This document shows, piece by piece, positions 1 through 5,048 of a stretch of DNA of 5,362 bases. Both the position numbers and the translations under genes were made by a program. Below the pieces are notes generated by a model. It ran no database searches, was not told the origin of the DNA, and saw nothing but the letters and a program-made list of their open reading frames with translations. The stretch comes from DASQWC01 sp035640475 (GTDB lineage: Bacteria > Actinomycetota > JAICYB01): NCBI GenBank assembly GCA_035640475.1, contig DASQWC010000144.1:1-5362 (forward strand). The letters run 5' to 3'. Each line of letters starts with the position of its first letter. Position 1 is the stretch's first letter.

Positions 1-2
1 CG

Positions 3-347
3 ATCGCCGACGGCGTGCCGACCGTCGACCGGGACGCGATCGACCGCGTCTCGAAGGAGATGGAGGACCACGGTCCCCGCAGCGTCCTCTTTGGTCCGAT
101 CCGGATGGGGACGCCGTACAAGCTCTACGCGCGCGCCGCCGGCGTCCAGGAGCAGTCGCTGGCTGCATTCCTTCTGTGGTCGATCCCCGGCCGCCTCGAG
201 CGCATGCTCCCGGTCACGGTGCTCGCGCTCGCGGTGGGATACGCCTTGCGCGGCTGGATCGCCGCGAACCGGGCGATCACGCTCGGCGTCTACGCTGCGG
301 TCTGGCTCGCCGTCTACGCGGTGTACGTCGTGCGGATCGGGCTCTGA
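3..347 (+). CDS. Small integral membrane protein, C-terminal part (YqaA/DedA-like?)
   Basis: The frame is already open at the left edge, so the gene probably begins outside the window. A GTG at 15 could be a start but has no clear ribosome binding site. Numbering from that GTG, a soluble stretch leads to a conserved-looking FGPIRMGTPYKLYARAAG segment (about residues 26-43). Then comes SIPGRLERM and two hydrophobic helices (about 63-80 and 88-107), ending in a short tail. The 'G-x-PYK-x-YA ... S-x-P-x-R' pattern recalls small YqaA/SNARE-associated membrane proteins, as I remember that family; the match is not firm. The substrate or role is unknown. The next gene starts 111 bp downstream with its own ribosome binding site, so the two need not be cotranscribed. 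Confidence 0.7.
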   Translation: MADGVPTVDRDAIDRVSKEMEDHGPRSVLFGPIRMGTPYKLYARAAGVQEQSLAAFLLWSIPGRLERMLPVTVLALAVGYALRGWIAANRAITLGVYAAVWLAVYAVYVVRIGL

Positions 348-382
348 TCGGGTCCCAGGTGCGGGCCCTAGGTCGCCAAGAC

Positions 383-411
383 TTGGAGACCACTCGTCGC
401 ACGTGTAACGA
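383..411 (+). promoter_or_regulatory. Weak candidate promoter for the secreted-protein/peroxidase unit
   Basis: TTGGAG (383-388) and TAACGA (406-411) are separated by 17 bp and lie about 48 bp before the ATG at 459. The -35 matches the consensus moderately and the -10 poorly. It is offered because this is the only spaced pair I see in the 111-bp gap. No terminator-like hairpin with a T-run is visible in the gap. Confidence 0.2.
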
Positions 412-443
412 TCTGGGCGCCGCCACGACCGTGATCGTCAAGC

Positions 444-456
444 GGAGAGGAGGAGG
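444..456 (+). promoter_or_regulatory. Strong purine-rich ribosome binding site
   Basis: The run GGAGAGGAGGAGG contains two overlapping perfect AGGAGG cores (448-453 and 451-456). The first is 5 nt from the ATG at 459, ideal spacing. It fixes the start of the secreted protein gene and is by far the strongest translation signal in the window. Confidence 0.8.
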
Positions 457-458
457 AA

Positions 459-956
459 ATGCTGCGACGACTGTGGCTCGCTCTGTCGATCGTCGCTGTC
501 GCGGGACTCATCGTCGTCGCCGGCGCAAGCGGCGGCCGAGCGACGTCGGTGGAATTCTCCTGGGCGATGGTCGGCCCGGGAGCGCCCGCGCCCCCGGCAT
601 CGGACATCGTCTTGTCCAACTGCGGAGGCGTTCCGTCAGGCATGTGGGTGCGAGGAACCGGCGTGTGGACGCTGTTCAGTCCGACGGGTTCCGGCGCGAT
701 CCAGTCGATGGCGCACGGCACCGCGGTCGACAGCGCCGGCGACACGTACCGGTGGAACTACCACCAAAGCATCCAGCCGATGAACGACGGCGTCCACTCC
801 CGTGTCGTCGACGACTTCGTGCTCTCGGGGCGCGGGTCGGCGAGCGGGATCCATAGCCATTTCATCGCGATCATCGAGGGCACGAGCCTCGAGGAGTCAC
901 CCACCTTCGAGCTCTTGCATCTCCTGGGTGATCCCTTCAACTGCGATCCCCTGTGA
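459..956 (+). CDS. Secreted protein of unknown function, 165 aa
   Basis: The ATG follows a near-perfect ribosome binding site. The N-terminus is a classic Sec signal peptide: MLRR, then a hydrophobic core to about residue 21, with a likely cleavage near AGA or GRA (about residues 23-28). The mature part, about 140 residues, is rich in G, S, V, W and aromatics. It alternates polar and hydrophobic residues as expected for a beta-sandwich or barrel. It contains only two cysteines (55 and 162), which could form one disulfide joining the two ends. There is no lipobox, heme site or recognisable catalytic motif, and I do not recognise the family. The gene ends 31 bp before the di-heme peroxidase on the same strand. 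Shared export and proximity suggest, but do not prove, a common extracytoplasmic role. Confidence 0.85.
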   Translation: MLRRLWLALSIVAVAGLIVVAGASGGRATSVEFSWAMVGPGAPAPPASDIVLSNCGGVPSGMWVRGTGVWTLFSPTGSGAIQSMAHGTAVDSAGDTYRWNYHQSIQPMNDGVHSRVVDDFVLSGRGSASGIHSHFIAIIEGTSLEESPTFELLHLLGDPFNCDPL

Positions 957-987
957 CGTAGCCGGGCCCGGGCGGTGGCCGCAGCGA

Positions 988-2400
988 GTGCTACGTGCCG
1001 CCGCCCGGCTCGCTGCGGTCGGCGCGGTGGCCGGCCTCGGGCTGCTTGCGCTGGCACCCGGAACGATCTTCGGCGGCGGCGACAGGCTGGCGGGCGATCT
1101 CCGTGCAGAGCTCCAGCGAGAGGGCTATACCGGTCGGATCGAACAAACGCTCACCCGGCGCCTGGGGCGTCCGGTCGACCCGAAGCTCGCCAACATCGGT
1201 CGGCTGCTCTGGTTCGACACCGTCACGGCGCTGAACGGCGACAACGCGTGCGCCGGGTGCCACTCGCCGACCAACGGGTTCGGCGACAGCCAGCCGATCG
1301 CAATCGGAATCGACAACAACGGGATCGTCGGCCCCGACCGCAAGGGACCGCGAAACATGCGCCGCTCGCCGATGGTGATCAACACGGCGTTCTTCCCGTC
1401 CTTGATGTGGAACGGTCGCTTCTCGTCCAACTCGGGCGACCCGTTCGACAATCGCCTCGGGTTCGCCTTTCCGGCACCCGAAGGCGCCTCGCTCTCCGGC
1501 CATCCGCATCTCTTGGTGGCGCAGGCCTTCATCCCGCCGACCGAACGGACCGAGGCCGCCGGCTTCGACTTCGAAGGCGACAACGACGCGATCAGAGCCG
1601 AAGTGGCGAGGCGGCTCAACGACGTGCCTTCGTACAGGCGGTTGTTCGCGCGCATCTTTCCGGAGGTGCGGGTCGGCGGCCCGATCGAGTTCACGATGTT
1701 CGCGCGCGCGATCGCCGAGTTCGAGTTCTCGCTCACATTCGCCGACGCGCCGCTCGACCGCTTCGCTCGTGGAGACACCGGCGCCTTGACCGGCGCCGAG
1801 AAACGCGGGGCGCTGCTCTTCTTCGGCGTCGCCGGCTGCGTCGACTGCCACAGCGTTGCGGGTGCGTCGAACGAGATGTTCACGGACTTCGAGCCGCACG
1901 CGATTGCGGTGCCACAGCTCGTTCCCGCCGTGACGAACAACCAGTTCGCCGGCTCGGGTGCGAACGAGGACCGCGGACGGGAGGATGTCACCGGCGACTC
2001 GCGTGACCGCTACGCGTTCCGAACACCGTCGCTGCGCAATCTGGCCGTGGCGCCCGCGTACATGCACGATGGTGCCTTCACGTCCGTGCGGGCGGCGATC
2101 GAGCATCACCTCGACGCGGTTGCGTCGGCGCGGTCGTACGATCCATCGTCGCAGCGGCTCCCGGCGGATCTGACGGGCCCTCTCGCGCCGCTCGAGCCAC
2201 TGCTCGATGCACTCGACCCGAAGCTTCGGACCCCGGTCGTCCTGACGCCTCGCGAGGTCGACCACCTCGTCGCGTTCGTCACCTGGGGATTGCTGGACGA
2301 GCGAGCCCTCCCCAAGAGACTCGAGGCGCTCGTCCCGAGGAGGCTGCCGAGTGGGCGGCGGCCGCTCGAGTTCCAGTTTGACAGCCCGCCGGCTCGCTGA
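988..2400 (+). CDS. Di-heme cytochrome c peroxidase family protein (MauG/CcpA superfamily)
   Basis: From a GTG start the product is 470 aa. Residues 1-23 form a signal peptide or anchor (LRAAAR, then a hydrophobic stretch ending LALA). Two c-type heme sites follow: CAGCH at 88-92 and CVDCH at 284-288. Other family landmarks are LWFDT, just before the first heme; WNGR at 141-144; PPTER; FARGDTGALT before the second heme; FRTPSLRN at 344-351; and YMHDGAF from 358. M359 of YMHDG is the usual position of an axial methionine ligand. Such enzymes reduce H2O2, or oxidise a substrate, through two covalent hemes outside the cytoplasm. The true substrate cannot be read here. The frame is open upstream to 802, inside the preceding gene. 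GTG 988 is preferred because it yields the signal peptide and avoids that overlap; only a weak GGTGG lies upstream. It probably belongs to a subfamily larger than classical 330-residue CcpA. All landmarks are intact. Confidence 0.93.
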   Translation: MLRAAARLAAVGAVAGLGLLALAPGTIFGGGDRLAGDLRAELQREGYTGRIEQTLTRRLGRPVDPKLANIGRLLWFDTVTALNGDNACAGCHSPTNGFGDSQPIAIGIDNNGIVGPDRKGPRNMRRSPMVINTAFFPSLMWNGRFSSNSGDPFDNRLGFAFPAPEGASLSGHPHLLVAQAFIPPTERTEAAGFDFEGDNDAIRAEVARRLNDVPSYRRLFARIFPEVRVGGPIEFTMFARAIAEFEFSLTFADAPLDRFARGDTGALTGAEKRGALLFFGVAGCVDCHSVAGASNEMFTDFEPHAIAVPQLVPAVTNNQFAGSGANEDRGREDVTGDSRDRYAFRTPSLRNLAVAPAYMHDGAFTSVRAAIEHHLDAVASARSYDPSSQRLPADLTGPLAPLEPLLDALDPKLRTPVVLTPREVDHLVAFVTWGLLDERALPKRLEALVPRRLPSGRRPLEFQFDSPPAR

Positions 2401-2425
2401 TTCGAGTCACAAGCAACTGGCGTAA

Positions 2426-2477
2426 TGCCCCGGCAAGAATCGAACTTGCGCACGCGGTTTAGGAAAAGCGCTGCTCC
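2426..2477 (-). pseudogene. 3' half of a tRNA-Arg(CCT) gene, probable attachment-site remnant
   Basis: Read on the - strand, 2433-2449 is a perfect T-arm: 5-bp stem GCAAG/CTTGC and 7-nt loop TTCGATT. It is followed by an acceptor-like CGGGGCA (2426-2432) with no encoded CCA. Before it come a 4-nt variable region, ACCGC (3' strand of the anticodon stem, 2454-2458) and a loop TTCCTAA carrying anticodon CCT (2461-2463). The 5' strand of the anticodon stem is damaged: CGCTT instead of the expected GCGGT. Shifting by one nucleotide restores only four of five pairs and gives an 8-nt loop. GGAGCAG next to it resembles the end of a D-arm. No TGCCCCG acceptor partner lies further upstream, so a cloverleaf cannot form. 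The intact 3' half with a lost 5' half is the typical scar left by an integrative element in a tRNA gene. Confidence 0.72.
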
Positions 2478-2505
2478 GAACTGGATCTCACCTGATCGCT
2501 GCTCC
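2469..2505. repeat. 9-bp direct repeat at the broken edge of the tRNA fragment
   Basis: CGCTGCTCC occurs at 2469-2477 and again at 2497-2505, 28 bp apart. The first copy spans the point where tRNA similarity ends. It could be a target-site or recombination duplication, or an integrase-type arm site. A chance match is also possible in GC-rich DNA. Confidence 0.4.
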
Positions 2506-2541
2506 GCGCCGAAATGCGTGGGATTTCCAGCCACCGGATCT

Positions 2542-2955
2542 TCACTGCCGCATCGCCTCTTCTGCAAAGTCGACGAGCGTCTTCGCGTGCTTCAGCACCG
2601 CGTTGAGGTTTTTGCCGCTCACACTCTCAATCCCGTAGTTCGCCTTGTCCTTTATCGACAAGAGGCGGCGAAGCGCTTTCGCCGCTTGATCGCCAGCTGG
2701 CTTGATCTCTCGCAGCAGCAGTTCAGCGTCCGTGTGGCTCTGGCTGCGCGATCGTCGGCCAAGGACGACGCAGCAGGCCGCGTCAGATGCGGCGATGCCA
2801 GCGAGAATCCCGAGCGAGGCGGCTCCGTCAGCCGCGGCAGATTGCTCGCGTTCGGTCGCCACTACGTCCGCAAGCTCGAGAAACTTCTTCGCCTGCGCAA
2901 GCCGTGCTTCGGCGTCCCGCCGATCGCACGAGGCTGTCCGTATCGACTGCCTCAT
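2542..2955 (-). CDS. HEPN-like helical protein, partner of the upstream nucleotidyltransferase (putative toxin)
   Basis: The product is 137 aa and almost entirely helical by composition, with no signal peptide. Landmarks: a first long helix ARLAQAKKFLELAD (about 17-30); an Ala/Gly-rich helix with AGIAASDAACC (52-62); GRRSRSQSH (66-74) followed by TDAELLL; and LLSIKDKANYG (98-108) before a final amphipathic helix. This order fits small HEPN proteins encoded beside MNT nucleotidyltransferases. HEPN toxins such as HepT are RNases using an R-x4-6-H motif. Here R68-x5-H74 fits numerically but sits earlier than usual, and the late position reads K-x-K-x-x-x-Y, with Y107 a conceivable AMP acceptor. 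The ATG lies 4 bp after the stop of the nucleotidyltransferase gene with no clear ribosome binding site, which implies translational coupling. A non-toxic binding partner is the alternative. Confidence 0.8.
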   Translation of the reverse strand: MRQSIRTASCDRRDAEARLAQAKKFLELADVVATEREQSAAADGAASLGILAGIAASDAACCVVLGRRSRSQSHTDAELLLREIKPAGDQAAKALRRLLSIKDKANYGIESVSGKNLNAVLKHAKTLVDFAEEAMRQ

Positions 2956-2959
2956 TCAG

Positions 2960-3580
2960 TCAGCGGCGGCGGAGGAGCTCAGTCGCGGTGGGTCCCGCAA
3001 GCACAACTGAGTCCTTCTCGAGTTCGGCGACTACTGGCGGCCGCTCTCGCCTGAGCCGCGCAAGCTCCGGCTTTGCCACTTCAGAGATGCTGCTGCGATT
3101 GCCGGTCCAGCGCCTGATGGAGGCTGCGAGCTCATCCAGCTGGTTCCGCCAGGTGGCGTTCTCTTCACTCACGCCCGTCGGACGAACCACGAAGAGATCG
3201 ATGTCCGATTCTGTATCGCCGTCGCCGCGCGCCACCGAGCCGAAAAGCGAGGCGTGGATCGGCTCGACCTTCCAATGGGCGACGGTGAGTCGGAGCCGAT
3301 TGACGAGCTCGCTACGGAGGTTGGCCAGAATCTCGACAGCGGGATACGCGAGATGGTGCCGGTTAAGGGTGTAGAGCACCGCGCGGCCAGCCTGCTGGGC
3401 GTCGACAAGGCCGTGATCGACGAGGTGACTGAGCGCGCGCTGAACACTAGGTTGCGTGCCGCGGCGGGCGAGTTTTGCTACTTCGCGACCAGTGAGACGG
3501 TGAGTCGTACGCGCGAGTGTGACAAGGACTTCGCCCTCGATCGTCGGGCTTACCGCCGTGTACGGCCTAGCAAAGTTCAT
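2960..3580 (-). CDS. Winged-helix/MNT-type nucleotidyltransferase fusion (putative antitoxin)
   Basis: The 206-aa product has two parts. Residues about 12-75 form a winged helix-turn-helix: LTGREVAKLA, then a second helix SVQRALSHLVDHGLV, then a wing AGRAVLYTLN. Residues about 85-200 form a minimal nucleotidyltransferase: SLFGSVARGD (111-120) and SDIDLF (125-130). These give the exact GS-x10-DxD signature with metal-binding D126 and D128. MntA-type antitoxins of this fold silence a HEPN toxin by transferring AMP to it. The fused DNA-binding domain suggests the protein also regulates transcription. It is the first gene of a two-gene unit with the HEPN-like gene. The start at 3580 gives a complete winged helix. 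Only a weak GGAG lies upstream, about 14 nt away. Upstream DNA carries phased repeats overlapping a promoter, plausible sites for this protein. Confidence 0.9.
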   Translation of the reverse strand: MNFARPYTAVSPTIEGEVLVTLARTTHRLTGREVAKLARRGTQPSVQRALSHLVDHGLVDAQQAGRAVLYTLNRHHLAYPAVEILANLRSELVNRLRLTVAHWKVEPIHASLFGSVARGDGDTESDIDLFVVRPTGVSEENATWRNQLDELAASIRRWTGNRSSISEVAKPELARLRRERPPVVAELEKDSVVLAGPTATELLRRR

Positions 3581-3591
3581 CTGCTGACCAC

Positions 3592-3671
3592 GCTCCGGAC
3601 CGGTTGAAAAGAATTCGACTCATACGAATAGATTTCTTAGCAGATGAAAAGATATCTTTGCACATGAAAAG
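3592..3671. repeat. Four phased 20-bp repeats ending in TGAAAAG, candidate operator array
   Basis: On the + strand, TGAAAAG occurs at 3605-3611, 3645-3651 and 3665-3671. A degenerate copy CGAATAG sits exactly in register at 3625-3631, giving a strict 20-bp period over 80 bp. Taken as 20-bp units, the last two (3632-3651 and 3652-3671) match at 17 of 20 positions, sharing CTT, GCA and ATGAAAAG. The first two each match the third at about 12 of 20. A 20-bp period is close to two helical turns, so the sites face the same side of DNA. The tract is AT-rich against GC-rich surroundings and lies directly upstream of the nucleotidyltransferase gene. It best fits a multi-site operator, possibly for autoregulation by the winged-helix protein. 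Confidence 0.65.
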
Positions 3672-3683
3672 GCTTCGTGTCAA
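3654..3683 (-). promoter_or_regulatory. Candidate promoter of the nucleotidyltransferase/HEPN operon
   Basis: On the - strand a perfect TTGACA (3678-3683) is followed after 18 bp by AAAGAT (3654-3659), a weak -10. Repeat unit 4 covers most of the spacer and part of the -10. Units 1-3 lie just downstream, so a protein bound there would block transcription. The predicted start is about 65-70 nt before the ATG. The -35 is convincing; the -10 is not. Confidence 0.45.
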
Positions 3684-3903
3684 GTTCCGATCGGTGGAGA
3701 TTGTCGCTGGAACACACCGCCAACCCGCATGAATAGGGCCCCCAGCATCACTTAACCCGAACTACCGCGCCGTCGTGCACGGCCATCGCCGCGCGCTGGC
3801 CTTCAGCGTTCACGGCGGAAGGAGGCGCTGACCGGGCGTCGCCGAGGCGATGGGCGAAGTGTCCTGTCCGCGACCCAGACGCGTCAGCGACGAGCGGTCG
3901 GGA
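3684..3903. other. Intergenic stretch with no supported gene
   Basis: About 220 bp upstream of the nucleotidyltransferase operon. Short open frames exist on both strands around 3740-3830 but lack starts with ribosome binding sites. I see no tRNA, strong terminator or repeat. Base composition returns to GC-rich here, so it may be degraded former coding sequence. Confidence 0.4.
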
Positions 3904-4038
3904 TCAGTCGGTGCCGAACAGCGCGTCGGCACGGCGAACCACGTCGGCCGCTAGCCAGTGCATCTCATAGACGTAGGTCGAGAGCATCGGGCTCCGCGCG
4001 ATTGCCGTCCAAATGGCTTCGGGCGTCGCTTCTGCCAC
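3904..4038 (-). CDS. Possible small hypothetical protein (44 aa) or gene remnant
   Basis: From a GTG at 4036-4038 the frame encodes MAEATPEAIWTAIA, SPMLSTYVYEMHWLAADVV and a short acidic end FGTD. The amino-acid mix (two W, two Y, balanced charge) and G/C-rich third positions look protein-coding. Further upstream the same frame stays open, with a TTG at 4110, but its third positions become irregular, which argues for the shorter start. No clear ribosome binding site is present. I do not recognise it. It could be a real small helical protein or the surviving C-terminus of a longer gene. It is transcribed divergently from the lipoprotein gene. Confidence 0.35.
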   Translation of the reverse strand: MAEATPEAIWTAIARSPMLSTYVYEMHWLAADVVRRADALFGTD

Positions 4039-4116
4039 CGCTTCACAGTAGCCCCCACGTCGCGTTTTATCTGTCGCTCGTCGCAGGGAAAGCGACTGGC
4101 GTCGCGACAAACTGTT

Positions 4117-4139
4117 GGTCGCCTCGAGCGTCGAGGACC
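4117..4139. promoter_or_regulatory. Strong inverted repeat immediately upstream of the lipoprotein ribosome binding site
   Basis: CCTCGA-GCG-TCGAGG (4122-4136) is a perfect 6-bp inverted repeat with a 3-nt loop. GGTC and ACC flanks extend it, with one bulged G. It ends 2 nt before the GGGAG ribosome binding site (4142-4146). It could be a repressor operator or a 5' leader hairpin. No T-run follows, so it is not a standard terminator. Confidence 0.5.
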
Positions 4140-4152
4140 TTGGGAGAGTGAT

Positions 4153-4524
4153 GTGAGGATCGTTTCCGCAGCGGTTGTAGCGTTGGGACTCGTGTTGCTG
4201 GTCGGCGGCTGTCGTTTCGGCGCGGACGGGTCAGAGACAACCGAGTCGCCAGCTGGCCCAATAGGAGCGGCCGTGCGGGATTACGCGGTCAGGGAGGGAC
4301 TCGGCGACAGTGGTCCAGGACCGCAGGCGATCGAATCGGTTCGTTGCACGCCGAGCCGCTTCGTCTTCGAAGGCGAGCGCATCTTTTACTGTGACCTCCG
4401 CTGGAGGGACTTCGGCATCAAGGCCTGTGCCGTCGTGGTCGAAGGCAGATTGGTTACGGAGGTCGAGGCCTCCCGGATGCCCTGCCCGTACCGCAATCTG
4501 TCTCGGCCCGCCCGGCTGTCGTGA
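4153..4524 (+). CDS. Small cysteine-rich lipoprotein of unknown function
   Basis: From the GTG at 4153 the product is 123 aa. GGGAG lies 6 nt upstream, and this start gives a textbook lipoprotein signal: MRIVSAAVVALGLVLL then lipobox VGGC, with lipidated C20. The frame is open further upstream to 3958, but that extension would bury the signal peptide. The mature protein has a Ser/Thr/Glu/Pro linker (about 26-36). A small domain follows with four cysteines (65, 80, 92, 111), possibly two disulfides, and alternating strands such as RFVFEGERIFYCDLRW and ACAVVVEGRLVTEVE. It is expected to be anchored on the outer face of the cytoplasmic membrane. I do not recognise the family. It converges on the next gene, with 18 bp between stops and no visible terminator. 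Confidence 0.82.
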   Translation: MRIVSAAVVALGLVLLVGGCRFGADGSETTESPAGPIGAAVRDYAVREGLGDSGPGPQAIESVRCTPSRFVFEGERIFYCDLRWRDFGIKACAVVVEGRLVTEVEASRMPCPYRNLSRPARLS

Positions 4525-4542
4525 CTTGTATGGAAGGCGACG

Positions 4543-4983
4543 CTATCTCATGAACCGCTCGCCGCCCTCAGGCATGCGAAGGAACGAGCGCATCCGCTGC
4601 GCAAAGCGCGGAAGCTCGTCGGCCCGTACGTGGATCGTCCCTGAGCGCTCCCAATCGTCGCCGCTGGGATCGATCCACACGTCCAGGATCGCGACGCCTT
4701 CGCCAGGATTCGTCGCACGGACGCACATCTCGTCGAACTCCGACCGCCATTCCTTGACGCCGTCCCACCCGGCGGCTTCTGCGCCAATCTCTTCGAAGAA
4801 GCCGAGCATGTCGGCGCGGTACGCCGAAATCATGTCCAGCTGCGCGGACCATTCCTGACCGTCGAGCCCTAACGTCGCCGTGCACTTGAAGTCACCCCGG
4901 CTGCGGGCACCCATCGCTTCTGAGAACTCAATTCGCCCGACGTGCGGTGACGTTTCTGTGGAGAAGATCACCGTGCGCGACAT
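4543..4983 (-). CDS. DUF6228-like protein of unknown function, 146 aa
   Basis: A cytoplasmic protein without signal or membrane segment. The N-terminal half reads as beta strands (TVIFSTE, GRIEFSEA, FKCTATLGL, WSAQLDM). A helix DMLGFFEEIGAEAAG follows, then the landmark GWDGVKEW (72-79), then more strands (MCVRAT, AILDVWID, SGTIHVR) and a C-terminal helix LPRFAQRMRSFL. The order of strands, a short helix, GWDG..W, strands and a final helix is what I recall of the DUF6228 family of actinobacteria. No biochemical role is known to me, and the assignment is from memory of the pattern. The ATG at 4983 lacks a good ribosome binding site. The PASTA gene ends 65 bp upstream on the same strand, so cotranscription is possible. 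An immunity-like role is only a guess from its small size and accessory setting. Confidence 0.8.
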   Translation of the reverse strand: MSRTVIFSTETSPHVGRIEFSEAMGARSRGDFKCTATLGLDGQEWSAQLDMISAYRADMLGFFEEIGAEAAGWDGVKEWRSEFDEMCVRATNPGEGVAILDVWIDPSGDDWERSGTIHVRADELPRFAQRMRSFLRMPEGGERFMR

Positions 4984-5048
4984 GGATCGAGTCTATGAGA
5001 GCACGCATCTCCGAATACGTCGCCTTCTGGTCGGAGAGCGACGACACC

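Noticed and set aside
176..856. Open frame of 226 codons on the + strand
   Set aside because: Arg-rich low-complexity translation, no ribosome binding site, and overlap with two better-supported genes in other frames.
802..987. An upstream ATG start (802) for the di-heme peroxidase
   Set aside because: It lies deep in the preceding gene, would add a Ser/Arg-rich 62-residue extension and would bury the signal peptide that begins at GTG 988.
991..2265. Open frame of 424 codons antisense to the peroxidase
   Set aside because: Its translation is rich in R, E and V with no recognisable motif. It mirrors the codon bias of a GC-rich gene whose sense strand encodes intact heme motifs.
2426..2510. 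A complete functional tRNA gene
   Set aside because: The 5' anticodon strand is mispaired and no TGCCCCG acceptor strand exists upstream on the - strand, so no cloverleaf forms.
2425..3607. Several + strand open frames across the nucleotidyltransferase/HEPN region
   Set aside because: They are shadows of the two - strand genes. Their translations are Ser/Arg-rich and lack motifs, and one begins inside the tRNA fragment.
3592..3671. CRISPR array
   Set aside because: The units are contiguous 20-mers with degenerate first copies. There are no repeat-spacer alternations and no cas genes.
3740..3830. Short + strand frame reading NYRAVVHGHRRA, reminiscent of an alpha/beta-hydrolase N-terminus, and an overlapping - strand frame ending GAVVRVK
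   Set aside because: Neither has a start with a ribosome binding site, and the catalytic HG/nucleophile regions are absent. The resemblance is too short to call a pseudogene.
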